Positions 34,636 to 43,962 of a stretch of 57,521 nucleotides of DNA are shown here, piece after piece (position 1 is the stretch's first letter; each line of letters starts with the position of its first letter). The notes below the pieces were generated by a model that searched no databases, had not been told where the DNA came from, and was given only the letters and a program-made list of their open reading frames with translations. Made by a program: the position numbers and the translations under genes. This stretch comes from a candidate division WOR-1 bacterium RIFOXYB2_FULL_42_35 (GTDB taxonomy: Bacteria > Margulisbacteria > WOR-1 > O2-12-FULL-45-9): positions 1-57,521 of the forward strand of contig MEUC01000038.1 of assembly GCA_001771545.1 (NCBI GenBank), given 5' to 3'.

Positions 34636-36102
34636 ATGAGTGTAACCAAAAGAATCGCCAAAAATTTCTCCTGGCTTTTATTGGGCAGTGTTATTGCCGG
34701 GGTTTTAAATTTTTTAGTCACGGTTTATCTCGCCAGGGTTTTACAAGCGGCTGCTTTTGGCTTGTTTTATTTTGCCAAGGCATTTTTGGCCTATCTGGTT
34801 CTTTTTGTTGATTCTGGTTTGTCTATTTATGGCACGCGCGAGATTGCTCAACATAAAGATCAGTCTGGCCGAATTGCCGCTAACATTTTTGCCCTTAGAC
34901 TTATTCTGGCGGTTGGCTTAATTGTCCTATCTTTGTTGGCACTTAACTTTTTACCTATTTCCAATCAACTACGGCTCTTATTTGTTTTGACCTTCCTTTT
35001 TATCTTTTACCGTGCCTTGAATGCTGATTGGGTTTTCCAAGGCTTAGAAAAGATGCAATATATAGCTTGGGCCAAAGTTGCCTTTTCAAGTTTGGTTTTC
35101 ATTTTAGTCATTTTGTTTGTTAGAGATCCTAGCGATTTATTGGTAGTGCCTTTGATTCAATTTGTTATTGGATTATTAGTTGCCCTTATTTTTATCTTTT
35201 TCTTGCTTCGAGGGTTGGTTAGTTTTCGTTGGGATTATTTTACTCCTCGAACCTGGGGAAGTTCTTTTTTGCTAGCTTTACCTTTGGGCGCTTCCGTTAT
35301 TATGATGCAGATTTATGGCAACTTAGATACATTGATGTTGGGCTTTATTTCGAGTCCAGCAATGGTTGGATATTATAATGCAGCTTATCAGATCTTTTTT
35401 GTTTTTGCCGGATCCTTTGGTTTATGGCAAATAGCTGTTCTGCCTGTTGTCGCTAAACGGATAAACATTGATAAAGGCAGGACAATAGTTTTTCTGGAAA
35501 AATATATCAAACTAACTATTGTTGTTGTGGTTCCTGTTGTTGTTTTTGTTGTTCTGACTGCACCAATTATTATTACTTTGATCTATGGTCCTGCTTATGC
35601 TCCAGCTGGCCTAGCACTACAAATCTTAATTTGGGTTTTAATTCCACTTACTTTGGGAACAACTTTTGGGGGGCTAGTCCTGATCCCAGCAGGACTTTTT
35701 AATTGTTTTTTTTCGGCAGTAGCTTTTGGTGCAGTAGTAAATATATTTTTAAATTTTTTACTGATTCCTTACTATGGTTTTGTTGGGGCAGCAATTGCTA
35801 CGATAATGGCTGAGTCAGTCGCTGGCTTGATTGCCCTTCATTATTCCAAACAGGTACTAAATATAAACTTTGTATGGCCTCTAGCAAAGGTGATTCTGTT
35901 TTCCCTGCTGGCTGGTATTACTTTCTATTTGTCTGCTTCATTGTTAAAGCCATTAAGTAATAGTTTCCGTATTGTTCTCTCTTCGGTATCTTTTGCGATT
36001 GTTTATTTGCTTCTTTTGTGGCTAACTGAAAAAGACTTTATCCTCGATTTTATTGAGGAAATCTTAAGCAATAAGGACGAAATCAATGCAGCAACAACAT
36101 AA
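34636..36102 (+). CDS. oligosaccharide flippase (Wzx-like)
   Basis: A polytopic membrane protein of 488 residues with about 14 predicted spans, of the polysaccharide-transport (MOP) superfamily; TKRIAKNFSWLLLGSVIAGVLNFLVTVYLARVLQAAAFGLF is a typical beginning. It probably flips lipid-linked repeat units across the inner membrane. Its position in a sugar operon supports this. It overlaps the next gene by 17 bp. Confidence 0.9.
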   Translation: MSVTKRIAKNFSWLLLGSVIAGVLNFLVTVYLARVLQAAAFGLFYFAKAFLAYLVLFVDSGLSIYGTREIAQHKDQSGRIAANIFALRLILAVGLIVLSLLALNFLPISNQLRLLFVLTFLFIFYRALNADWVFQGLEKMQYIAWAKVAFSSLVFILVILFVRDPSDLLVVPLIQFVIGLLVALIFIFFLLRGLVSFRWDYFTPRTWGSSFLLALPLGASVIMMQIYGNLDTLMLGFISSPAMVGYYNAAYQIFFVFAGSFGLWQIAVLPVVAKRINIDKGRTIVFLEKYIKLTIVVVVPVVVFVVLTAPIIITLIYGPAYAPAGLALQILIWVLIPLTLGTTFGGLVLIPAGLFNCFFSAVAFGAVVNIFLNFLLIPYYGFVGAAIATIMAESVAGLIALHYSKQVLNINFVWPLAKVILFSLLAGITFYLSASLLKPLSNSFRIVLSSVSFAIVYLLLLWLTEKDFILDFIEEILSNKDEINAATT

Positions 36103-37147
36103 CCAAAAGATTTTGCTTTCTATCTGTATTCCTACTTATGACCATAGTGCATATCTCAAGGAAGCTATTGATACTGTGTTTAAGCAAGTTGATGAAGTGA
36201 ATCGAGAATGTTTAGAACTTGTCATTAACGATAATGGTTCTACCGATGAAACCGCGACAGTGATCCTGTCTTTAAAAGCAAAAGCGCCAATTCCAATTAT
36301 TGCCGGCCGTAATAGTAAAAATCTTGGCTATGATCTTAACTGTTTGAAAGTGGTTGAATTGGCTCGAGGGCAGTATTGTTGGTTGTTGGGTGATGATGAC
36401 CAGATTCTTCCTGGTGCTATCAATCATGTCTTGGCACAAATTAAGGGAAATCCTCAGGTTGATGTTTTTATGGGTAATAAAGAAGATTTTGATGTTAGTT
36501 TCTCCAAACCGATGAAATTTCGACCACTATTTAATATTTCAGGTGATAGGCTTTTTGATTTTAACCATGTTAAGGTGGATGAATACTTCAAAATTAGCAA
36601 GAAGTTGATTTGTTTCTTTAATTTTATTTCAATTCTGATTTTTAAGAGAGCTAGTTGGCAGTCTGTTCAAGGTAGGGAGAAGTTTATTGGTTCAAAGTAT
36701 ATTCATGTTTATATGATTATGGCTCTGTTATGGAAGGATCGTAGGGGGATTTTAAAAAATATACCAGATAAAATTGTTGGGCGGCGGTGGGGGAGTGACA
36801 GAGTAACGGCAATTGTGGAGCGCTTAAAAGAAGATGTTGGTTTTTATGATTCGCTGGCCAGGAATATTTTTAAAAATAATCAGAGATATATTAGAAGGCT
36901 TAATAGTTTGGTGCTTAAAAATGATGGCTTTTCTTGGGCTGTTAGGGCTAGGAATGTAGCTGGGTTTGGGTTTTATGCCGATGTTTTTCCCTTCTTGTTA
37001 AAACGTTTTTGGAGTTATCCTTTGTTTTGGTTTAAAATTGTACCTTTGTTGTTTCTTCCTGTAACTTTGTTAAAGGTGATTAGGTGGATGTATCGACGAG
37101 TTGTGAAGGGAGAAAATGTGAACTGGTCGGACATTCTCCAAAATTAA
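36086..37147 (+). CDS. glycosyltransferase family 2
   Basis: 353 residues. The N-terminal GT-A domain is clear: LSICIPTYDHSAYLKEAIDTVF, ELVINDNGSTDETATVI and WLLGDDDQI (metal-binding DxD). The C-terminal ~150 residues form a separate, partly hydrophobic part with membrane-associated helices (LFWFKIVPLLFLPVTLLKVI). That part has a diverged duplicate at 39725-40202. Donor and acceptor are unknown; a surface glycan role follows from context. SD AAGGA lies inside the flippase gene. Confidence 0.9.
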   Translation: MQQQHNQKILLSICIPTYDHSAYLKEAIDTVFKQVDEVNRECLELVINDNGSTDETATVILSLKAKAPIPIIAGRNSKNLGYDLNCLKVVELARGQYCWLLGDDDQILPGAINHVLAQIKGNPQVDVFMGNKEDFDVSFSKPMKFRPLFNISGDRLFDFNHVKVDEYFKISKKLICFFNFISILIFKRASWQSVQGREKFIGSKYIHVYMIMALLWKDRRGILKNIPDKIVGRRWGSDRVTAIVERLKEDVGFYDSLARNIFKNNQRYIRRLNSLVLKNDGFSWAVRARNVAGFGFYADVFPFLLKRFWSYPLFWFKIVPLLFLPVTLLKVIRWMYRRVVKGENVNWSDILQN

Positions 37148-37163
37148 AATAGGGTAAAATATT

Positions 37164-37910
37164 ATGACAAAAATAGAACAAAAAAAGTTTCCTGATCCAA
37201 AGAAAGAAATAACTGAGATGTTGGCGGTTTTTAAAAATCAGGATCAATGGCCACATCTTGCTTCCGAATTGGGACTTAAACGTTATATTAAAATGGCTGA
37301 TCAGCTGGCTAGAAATTTGCCGCCTGGAAAAATTCTTGATTGGGGTGCCGGTTGTGGCCAGATGAGTTATCTTTTGAAGAATCGTGGTTTTGAGGTTGTT
37401 AGCTATGATATTGATCCTGAAGAGAGGCCCCTTCTTAAGTTAATTAATCAAACAATAACTATTGGCTCTGATCCCGTTAACTTGCCATTTCCAGACGCTT
37501 CTTTTGATGCGGTGTTATCATCAGGTGTCCTGGAGCATGTTGCAGATGCAGACGCTTCTCTTAAGGAAGTTTTTCGGGTTTTAAAAAAACAAGGCTATTT
37601 CTCTATTTATATGCTGCCTAATAAGTATTCTTATATTGAGTTTATTTCCGATCGAATAGGGAGAGGAGATCACCCGGTTAAGTATTCACTTCCTGAAATT
37701 AAAACTTTTCTTAATCGGCAAGGCTTTGAGGTTTTATCAACTGGCTACCAAAACTTTTTCCCCTATAATTTAAAAGGTTTTCCTAGGATTATTAGGCAGC
37801 TTTATCACTTGTTGGATAAATTTATTGGTCCTTTGGATAGACTTTTCGTTAATTTTCCCTTTCTGAAGCATTTGAGTACGAATATTATTGTTGTAGCTAA
37901 AAAAATCTAG
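37164..37910 (+). CDS. class I SAM-dependent methyltransferase
   Basis: 248 residues. The SAM loop is ILDWGAGCGQMSYLLKNRGFEVVSYDID, then FPDASFDAVLSSGVLEHVADADASLKEVFRVLKKQGYFSIYMLPNKYSY, typical of Methyltransf_11/23 proteins. It is probably a sugar O-methyltransferase acting on the glycan of this locus. A frameshifted second copy is at 40220-40970, with a core nearly identical in DNA sequence, so the two have exchanged sequence recently. Confidence 0.9.
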   Translation: MTKIEQKKFPDPKKEITEMLAVFKNQDQWPHLASELGLKRYIKMADQLARNLPPGKILDWGAGCGQMSYLLKNRGFEVVSYDIDPEERPLLKLINQTITIGSDPVNLPFPDASFDAVLSSGVLEHVADADASLKEVFRVLKKQGYFSIYMLPNKYSYIEFISDRIGRGDHPVKYSLPEIKTFLNRQGFEVLSTGYQNFFPYNLKGFPRIIRQLYHLLDKFIGPLDRLFVNFPFLKHLSTNIIVVAKKI

Positions 37911-37921
37911 GGGCAGGGCAG

Positions 37922-39616
37922 ATGAAAATCTTAATTGTTGTTCCCAGAACCTTACTTAGTGATGATATCAATTATGCCTACATGTTTCCTTTGGGTTTGG
38001 CTTATCTCTCCTCTGTTTTAAAGCAAGCTGGTCATAGCGTAGAGGGTTTTAATTTGAACCACTATGCAGGAAGTGTGGAAAGTCTTTTAAGGGATAAGAT
38101 CGACGCTGAAAACAAATACGATTTTGTTTGTATTGGTGGAATTTCCACGATCTATCAGCAAATTAACATGATTGTGGATGCTGTCCACAATATCCCCTTT
38201 AAGCAAAAGCTTATTATGGGGGGAGGCATAATTTCCAGCGAACCAGAAATGATGTTTGCTCTCTTTAAACCGGATTACCTAGTAATAGGAGAAGGAGAAA
38301 CCACAATTTGTGAGCTTTTAGAGACTTTGCTCAAAGGTGGAGATATTAAACAGGTCGCCGGGCTTGGCTACTGTAATACAGAGGGAAAACTTGTCTTTAA
38401 TAGGCCCCGAGAGCCTATCCTTAAGATTGATTTACTGCCTTATCCTGATCTCGAAGGTTTCGAGTTTGAAAAGTATCTCGATAATATGCATCCTAGCGAC
38501 TATTTTTTTCAGGATTTATTCGATTTTCCCCGGGCTTATCCGCTTGTTTGTAGCCGTTCTTGTCCATATCTATGTACATTTTGTTTTCATCCGATAGGCA
38601 ATAGATACCGGCAAAGGTCGGTTGATTCTGTAATGAAAGAGCTTGCCGTGATGATTCCAAAATACCATATTAATCTTATCTCAATCTATGATGAATTATT
38701 TTCTAATAATATTGAATGGCTTCGTGAATTTTGTGCTCGCATGAAAGAATTTTTAGCTAAGCTTCCTTGGGAATGCAAATGGGGTTGCCAGATGCGGGTT
38801 GATAAAATTAATGACGAGATGCTAAAAATGATGAAAAATTCTGGCTGTTATATGGTTAGCTATGGCCTGGAAAGCTATAGTTCTATAGTTTTAAAAAGCA
38901 TGAAAAAACATATTACTCCGGAGCAAATTGATCGAGCGATTAAACTCACTTTAAAAAATGGTCTTAGTGTTCAAGGTAATTTTCTTTTTGGTGATCCTGC
39001 CGAAACATGGCAAACGGCTAAGGAAACCCTTGATTACTGGAAGAAAAACCTTGAGGCGGGCATTATGCTGACTTTTGTGAATCCATATCCGGGAACTGAA
39101 ATTTATCGCCAGTGTCTTGAGCGCGCCATTATCAAGGATAAAACCAACTTTATTGCTAATCAAATTTTCGATGTTATTAATATAACAGAGAAAATGTCAA
39201 CCAGGAAGTTTGCGGGGTTGTGGGCGACAGTTTCTGAGGCCAGATCAAAATATAGAGTTTATGGTGTTTGTAAGGATTTGCAATCAAGGGAAGATGGTAC
39301 GGTTGAGCTCCTAATTCAATGTCCCCATTGCCGGCAGATGATCGAGTATAAAAATTATTTAATCCCTTCGAAATATTATTATTTTTTGATGATGTATTGT
39401 CGCTCTTGCCGGCGTCGGTTCTTTATTGCCTCGGGCTTGTGTAAAATAGCAACAAGGATGTTGCGCCTCTGTTATAAAGTTATCCCTCATATTTCCTATG
39501 GCTTTTTTAAAACAATTTGGCCAAGGCGTTATTTGTTAAGATATGTTGCAAAAAAAAATCTAAAGAGAATTAATGGGATATTTTTTCTGAACAAGTTAGG
39601 GTGCAGAAAAACATAA
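37922..39616 (+). CDS. B12-binding-domain radical SAM protein
   Basis: 564 residues: an N-terminal cobalamin-binding-like domain (about 1-150, IMGGGIISSEPEMMFALFKPDYLVIGEGE), and a radical SAM core with CSRSCPYLCTFCFHPIG (Cx3Cx2C in the pattern C-PYL-C-TF-C). A tail has two CxxC pairs (CPHCRQM and CRSCRRRFF), probably a zinc ribbon. B12-radical SAM enzymes often methylate unreactive carbons; the substrate here is unknown. The last residues overlap the remnant of a minus-strand gene (39570-39724), so its C-terminus may have been altered by the rearrangement. Confidence 0.88.
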   Translation: MKILIVVPRTLLSDDINYAYMFPLGLAYLSSVLKQAGHSVEGFNLNHYAGSVESLLRDKIDAENKYDFVCIGGISTIYQQINMIVDAVHNIPFKQKLIMGGGIISSEPEMMFALFKPDYLVIGEGETTICELLETLLKGGDIKQVAGLGYCNTEGKLVFNRPREPILKIDLLPYPDLEGFEFEKYLDNMHPSDYFFQDLFDFPRAYPLVCSRSCPYLCTFCFHPIGNRYRQRSVDSVMKELAVMIPKYHINLISIYDELFSNNIEWLREFCARMKEFLAKLPWECKWGCQMRVDKINDEMLKMMKNSGCYMVSYGLESYSSIVLKSMKKHITPEQIDRAIKLTLKNGLSVQGNFLFGDPAETWQTAKETLDYWKKNLEAGIMLTFVNPYPGTEIYRQCLERAIIKDKTNFIANQIFDVINITEKMSTRKFAGLWATVSEARSKYRVYGVCKDLQSREDGTVELLIQCPHCRQMIEYKNYLIPSKYYYFLMMYCRSCRRRFFIASGLCKIATRMLRLCYKVIPHISYGFFKTIWPRRYLLRYVAKKNLKRINGIFFLNKLGCRKT

Positions 39617-39724
39617 CAATCGGCAACTGATACATCATTATTCTGTTTAAGAGTGTGCCTTCAAGTAGAAACCGAAAGGCATCTGTAAATATTAGGGCCA
39701 CAAAAACATAGAGAAGGTTTAGTC
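39570..39724 (-). pseudogene. C-terminal remnant of a GT-C-like membrane protein gene
   Basis: Read on the minus strand, 39605-39722 gives LNLLYVFVALIFTDAFRFLL and then EGTLLNRIMMYQLPIVMFFC. The intact minus-strand protein ending at 42586 has LNLLYVFLAVTLIGAYEFLL and NGTLLNRLMMFQSPIIIFFC in the same place: 26 of 40 residues are identical by hand count. The frame then reaches a stop at 39570-39572. Upstream sequence is replaced at about 39724 by the interior of a glycosyltransferase gene. This is a true gene fragment, too short to be picked up by ordinary gene calling. Confidence 0.75.
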
Positions 39725-40202
39725 CGATAGGGAGGAATTTATTGGTTCAAAGTATATTCATGTTTATATGATTATGGCTCTTTTATGGAATGATCGACGG
39801 GGAGTTTTAAAATATATTCCAGATAAAATTGTTGGGCGGCGTTGGGGTAGCGATAGAGTGACAGCAATTGTGGAACGGCTTAAAGAGGACGTTGTTTTTT
39901 ATGATTCATTGGCTAGAAATATTTTTGATAATAATCAATTTTATGTGAGACGGATTAATAGCTTGGTACTTAAAAATGATGGTTTTTCTTGGGCTGTTAG
40001 GTCTAGAAATGTTGCCGGATTAAAGTTCTATACCGATGTTTTTCCTTTCTTATGGGGACGTTTTTGGTCTTATCCTCTATTTTGGCTTAAGATTGTGCCT
40101 TTATTGTTTCTGCCTGTGACTTTGCTTAAGATAATGAGATGGACCTATTGACGGTTTGTGAAGAGGGAAAATATCAACTGGTCTGATGTACTTAAAAACT
40201 AG
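39725..40202 (+). pseudogene. C-terminal fragment of duplicated glycosyltransferase
   Basis: From about 39727 the sequence matches 36672-37147, the C-terminal ~155 residues of the GT2 gene (FIGSKYIHVYMIMALLWKDRR against the same start here), with many silent and some replacement changes. The N-terminal catalytic domain is missing. An in-frame TGA at 40149-40151 replaces the CGA of the intact gene; beyond it the homology continues to the ancestral stop at 40200-40202. It is not expected to be functional. Confidence 0.85.
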
Positions 40203-40219
40203 GACAAGGTAATATTATC

Positions 40220-40970
40220 TTGAAATTAGAACGAAGAAAATCTTTTCCTCCAGATCAAAATAGAGAAATAGCTGAGATGCTGTCTATTTTTAAAAATCAG
40301 GATCAGTGGCCACATCTTGCTTCCGAACTAGGACTCAAACGTTATATTAGAATGGCTGATCAGCTGGCTAGAAATTTGCCGCCTGGAAAAATTCTTGATT
40401 GGGGTGCCGGTTGTGGCCAGATGAGTTATCTTTTGAAGAATCGTGGTTTTGAGGTTGTTAGCTATGATATTAATTCTGAAGAGAGGCCCCTTCTTAAGTT
40501 AATTAATCAAACAATAACTATTGGCTCTGATCCCGTTAACTTGCCATTTCCAGACGCTTCTTTTGATGCGGTGTTATCATCAGGTGTCCTGGAGCATGTT
40601 GCAGATGCAGACGCTTCTCTTAAGGAAGTTTTTTCGGGTTTTAAAAAAACAAGGCCATTTCTCTATTTATATGCTGCCTAATAAGTCTTATATTGAGTTT
40701 ATTTCCGATCGAATAGGGAGAGGAGATCACCCGGTTAAGTATTCACTTCCTGAAATTAAAACTTTTCTTAATCGGCAGGGCTTTGAGGTTTTATCAACCG
40801 GCTACCAAAACTTTTTTCCTTATAATTTAAAGGGTTTTCCCAGGAAGGCCAGGCAGCTTTATCACAAGTTAGATAAATTTATTGGTTTCCTTGATGGGCT
40901 TTTTGTTGATTTACCATTTCTTAAGCATTTGAGTACGAATATTATTGTTGTAGCCAGGAGGAAAAAATAA
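40220..40970 (+). pseudogene. frameshifted duplicate of the SAM methyltransferase
   Basis: A second copy of the gene at 37164-37910. One extra T in a T-run near 40629-40634 (six T against five in the intact copy) shifts the frame in the middle: the first part ends at 40681, and the remainder continues in the next frame to 40970. A 3-bp in-frame deletion follows (PNKSYIE against PNKYSYIE). About 40290-40680 is nearly identical to the intact gene at DNA level, whereas both ends are diverged. A sequencing or assembly error could mimic the frameshift. The stop overlaps the next start (TAATG). Confidence 0.8.
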
Positions 40971-42637
40971 TGGGAAACAGCTTGCGCTATATGAAATATT
41001 TTGTTTATATTTTGTTATTAATTTTTCTGTTGAGATTTGTTAGTCTGGGGATGTTTGCTGAAGATAATCCCTATTTTTCTGATGACTTTTATTATTACAC
41101 TTCAATGGCTAAAAACACGACGCACTTGTCTTTTGTTACGGCTGATGGGACAAATCCTTCTAATGGATTTCATCCTTTGTGGTTGATTGTTCTTTTTGGA
41201 ACTCAAAAGCTTTTTGTTCCATCCGTTAATGGGCTCGTAGCCCTAGCAGTCTTTTTGATTGCGCTGTTTTATTTGCTCAATGCCGTTGTGATTTTTTGGT
41301 TTGATAGCAAAATATTCAAGTCACAATCCCATAAATTAGCCGTATATTTTTGGTTAGCCAATCCGATTGTTTGGTTTGCTGCTCTTTGTGGAACGGAAGC
41401 GGCCTTGTATGGACTGCTAGTTTCCTTGTTCGTGTTTTTCCTGTTTCTTTATTTTGAACGAAGGGGCGATAATTATTTAATTCCAATTTATGTGTTTGGT
41501 CTGTTGGCTTTTTATGCACGCACAGATTTTGCGATAATTTTTGCTTTTAGCCTTCTTTTTGTGCTATGGAAAAAACAAGCGCTATTTGGGAAGCTTTTGC
41601 TGGTTTTTATCTTGTTTTTGTTTTCAACGATCCCTTTGTTTGCTTATAACAAGATATTTTATGAGAGCTATCTTCAGTTTAGTGGCGTTGCAATATCTGC
41701 TAGAGAGTTAATTAGTTTTAGCGGCGTGTTGAAAAGTTTGATTATGTGGCTAAGTAAATTTCTTTGTTCGTTTTTTTCGCCTTTTCTAGGGGCTTTGTTT
41801 TTGGGTTGGTTGTTTTTGACGAAGGCACGATTTGGAGAGGTTAAAGGCAAGGCTCTGACGAGTCTAGTGTTTTTGAGCTTCGCTTTTTATTTGCTTTTTT
41901 TTATTAATCCAGTATTTTATAGCTTCACAATGATCCTATTGCCTTTCCTGGCTTATAAACAATTATTGATAATCAATATTATTCTTTCTGTAGTTTTTTT
42001 TCTTGCGGCGATATTTATTAAAACGAAAATTACCCTAGGAGATAAAGAGTGGGATTTAATTGGATATGCGGGATTGATCTTTGTTGGTCAGACGCTAATC
42101 TACTCAATCTTTTTGCGTCACTTTTCGATCTGGTATATCTATCCATTTCTTGTTTTGTTCTCTTTTATAGCGCTGATTGTCGCAAGAAAGGTGTTTTCTG
42201 AGCGGTTGTTAGTGGTTATTTTTTTTATGCTTTTATTAATCAATGGTTATTATTGTTTTGGGGTTACTTCTTTTTCGATTAGGGAATATTGTAACCAACT
42301 GTACACAAAAACCTTCGCTGGTTCGCGCATTGGAAGTTTTGATTCTGGCAAGTTGGGGTATTATTGCCATGACAGGAAGATCATAAATTTGGATGGGGTT
42401 GCAAACAACAATGCTGCCAAAGCAATTATTAAAAGGGAAATCGCTAGTTACCTTGTTGATAATGTGGATTATGTGGTTTTGCCTGATGATCGACTGGCCA
42501 GATATTCAAAAATTGATGACAAGTTGTTGTCAGTTATCAGTTTGGTTGATGGAAAAACAAAGTTGTATCGGATAGAGGAAAATACTCACTTGTCTTTGAT
42601 GATAAGCCCGCAGAAAAAAATAATTATCGGTGACTGA
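40970..42637 (+). CDS. polytopic GT-C-like membrane protein
   Basis: 555 residues with about 12 membrane spans. The first periplasmic loop has DDFYYYTSMAKN and NPSNGFHPLWLI, similar to the DG..TNGYHPLW signature of GT-C sugar transferases that use polyprenyl-linked donors; the acidic DD pair is a plausible catalytic site. A soluble C-terminal part follows. SD GGAGG lies in the tail of the methyltransferase copy. Its 3' end overlaps the convergent gene by 52 bp. Confidence 0.78.
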   Translation: MGNSLRYMKYFVYILLLIFLLRFVSLGMFAEDNPYFSDDFYYYTSMAKNTTHLSFVTADGTNPSNGFHPLWLIVLFGTQKLFVPSVNGLVALAVFLIALFYLLNAVVIFWFDSKIFKSQSHKLAVYFWLANPIVWFAALCGTEAALYGLLVSLFVFFLFLYFERRGDNYLIPIYVFGLLAFYARTDFAIIFAFSLLFVLWKKQALFGKLLLVFILFLFSTIPLFAYNKIFYESYLQFSGVAISARELISFSGVLKSLIMWLSKFLCSFFSPFLGALFLGWLFLTKARFGEVKGKALTSLVFLSFAFYLLFFINPVFYSFTMILLPFLAYKQLLIINIILSVVFFLAAIFIKTKITLGDKEWDLIGYAGLIFVGQTLIYSIFLRHFSIWYIYPFLVLFSFIALIVARKVFSERLLVVIFFMLLLINGYYCFGVTSFSIREYCNQLYTKTFAGSRIGSFDSGKLGYYCHDRKIINLDGVANNNAAKAIIKREIASYLVDNVDYVVLPDDRLARYSKIDDKLLSVISLVDGKTKLYRIEENTHLSLMISPQKKIIIGD

Positions 42638-43962
42638 AACATCATCAGCCGGTTTAATAAGGTTCCATTAAGCAAAAATTCGTATGCCCCTATAAGTGTT
42701 ACAGCAAGGAAAACGTAGAGCAGGTTTAGAATTGTCAGGGCAAAAAGATAGGCTAGGGATGAAGAAAATATTTTTTTCCAGAAAAATATTGAGCTGAGCA
42801 GAAAAAGAACCCAGACCAAATGCCAATTGCCAAAGAAAAACATTCTTTCTAAAAACAATGGAGTTCCCTGTGTTATCCTTTCTGAAATTGTTGGCAAGTT
42901 TGCTTGGGTTATCACCTCTGCTTGAGAAAAGGGCAAGGAAACTGTTGAGCCAATCGAGCTCAAGAATGAACTATTTAAAAAGATCCATGGACCTGTCAGT
43001 GTCATGATAATAACAATGTAGAGAAGCAAGCTGTTGAGCCTTGTTGGCCAATCTTGCTCTTTTCTGAGGCCTAGAAATATTACCAAAATTAGACCATCAA
43101 TGCCTGCCAAATAAATGCCATGTTTTTTTGCAAAAACCCCTAGACCAAGAAAGATTGCAGAAATAATTAGACTTGATAAAGCCTTGCCTTTGCTGGTAAT
43201 AAAAGCAAACAGGTACATTGTTCCTATAGAATAAAAATAGGTTTGAGAAAAATCTGCATAAGCTGTGCTGGCGTGATACACCAGAAAGGGCAAGGAAGAA
43301 AGCAGAAAGGTAAAAAGCAGGGCCGAAAGCCTAGAAATATATTTGCGTAGATTACAATAAAAGACTATAAGCAATGATAAAAAGAGCAAGGGGAAAACTA
43401 TTTTTCCCAACATTTCATTCCAGGAATTAAGCCCAAAATATATATAAGCTTGGCTAAAGGAGACAAAGGGAGGGTTCTCTGCTATCAGGTTTGTTGTAAA
43501 AGGGGTATTAAAAGTTTTATCAAAGAAAACGGCTTTAGCAACCAAAGAATGGCGCCAAAAGGCATCAAAACTGACAACGGGTTTGATCAGGGCTTCAAAA
43601 AAAACATAACCTACCTTGATCGTAATTAAGCTGACTAAGATTAGCTCTGAAAGCACCAGCCTGTTTTTTGTTTTGGTAGGTTTTTCGGCCAGGCTTGGTT
43701 TAAGCTTCGCTTTTTGCCAGACAAAGATAGGGATGACAATAATTGCTAAAATGCTTAATATAATGATGAAGTTAGTTTGAATATTAGCAAGATTGGTCGA
43801 GGCCATAATTAGGGTGATCAATCCAAGGCCAAGCCCAAAAGATAACCCCAATTTTTCCAAGAAAGAAGGATTGTCCCGATCAAAAATTAGCGTTAAAATA
43901 GCCAACCCCAAAACAATTGGAGCGGCTATGCAAATTAAAAGTTGTAGTATTATCATCATCAT
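42586..43962 (-). CDS. polytopic membrane protein, probable GT-C glycosyltransferase
   Basis: 458 residues with about 11-12 spans. A loop near 115-160 (KPVVSFDAFWRHSLVAKAVFFDKTFNTPF, then AENPPFVSF) has the DAxxxHxxxAK and ENPP pattern seen in dolichyl-mannosyl-transferase-like (GT39/PMT) membrane proteins. Its C-terminus is the intact relative of the remnant at 39570-39724. It overlaps the upstream minus-strand gene by 4 bp (translational coupling) and the convergent plus-strand gene by 52 bp. Confidence 0.72.
   Translation of the reverse strand: MMMIILQLLICIAAPIVLGLAILTLIFDRDNPSFLEKLGLSFGLGLGLITLIMASTNLANIQTNFIIILSILAIIVIPIFVWQKAKLKPSLAEKPTKTKNRLVLSELILVSLITIKVGYVFFEALIKPVVSFDAFWRHSLVAKAVFFDKTFNTPFTTNLIAENPPFVSFSQAYIYFGLNSWNEMLGKIVFPLLFLSLLIVFYCNLRKYISRLSALLFTFLLSSLPFLVYHASTAYADFSQTYFYSIGTMYLFAFITSKGKALSSLIISAIFLGLGVFAKKHGIYLAGIDGLILVIFLGLRKEQDWPTRLNSLLLYIVIIMTLTGPWIFLNSSFLSSIGSTVSLPFSQAEVITQANLPTISERITQGTPLFLERMFFFGNWHLVWVLFLLSSIFFWKKIFSSSLAYLFALTILNLLYVFLAVTLIGAYEFLLNGTLLNRLMMFQSPIIIFFCGLIIKDK

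Noticed and set aside
40625..40640. Programmed frameshift in the second methyltransferase
   Set aside because: The extra T in the T-run has no accompanying stop-slip-pseudoknot arrangement, and adjacent genes in the block are also broken; mutation or sequencing error is simpler.
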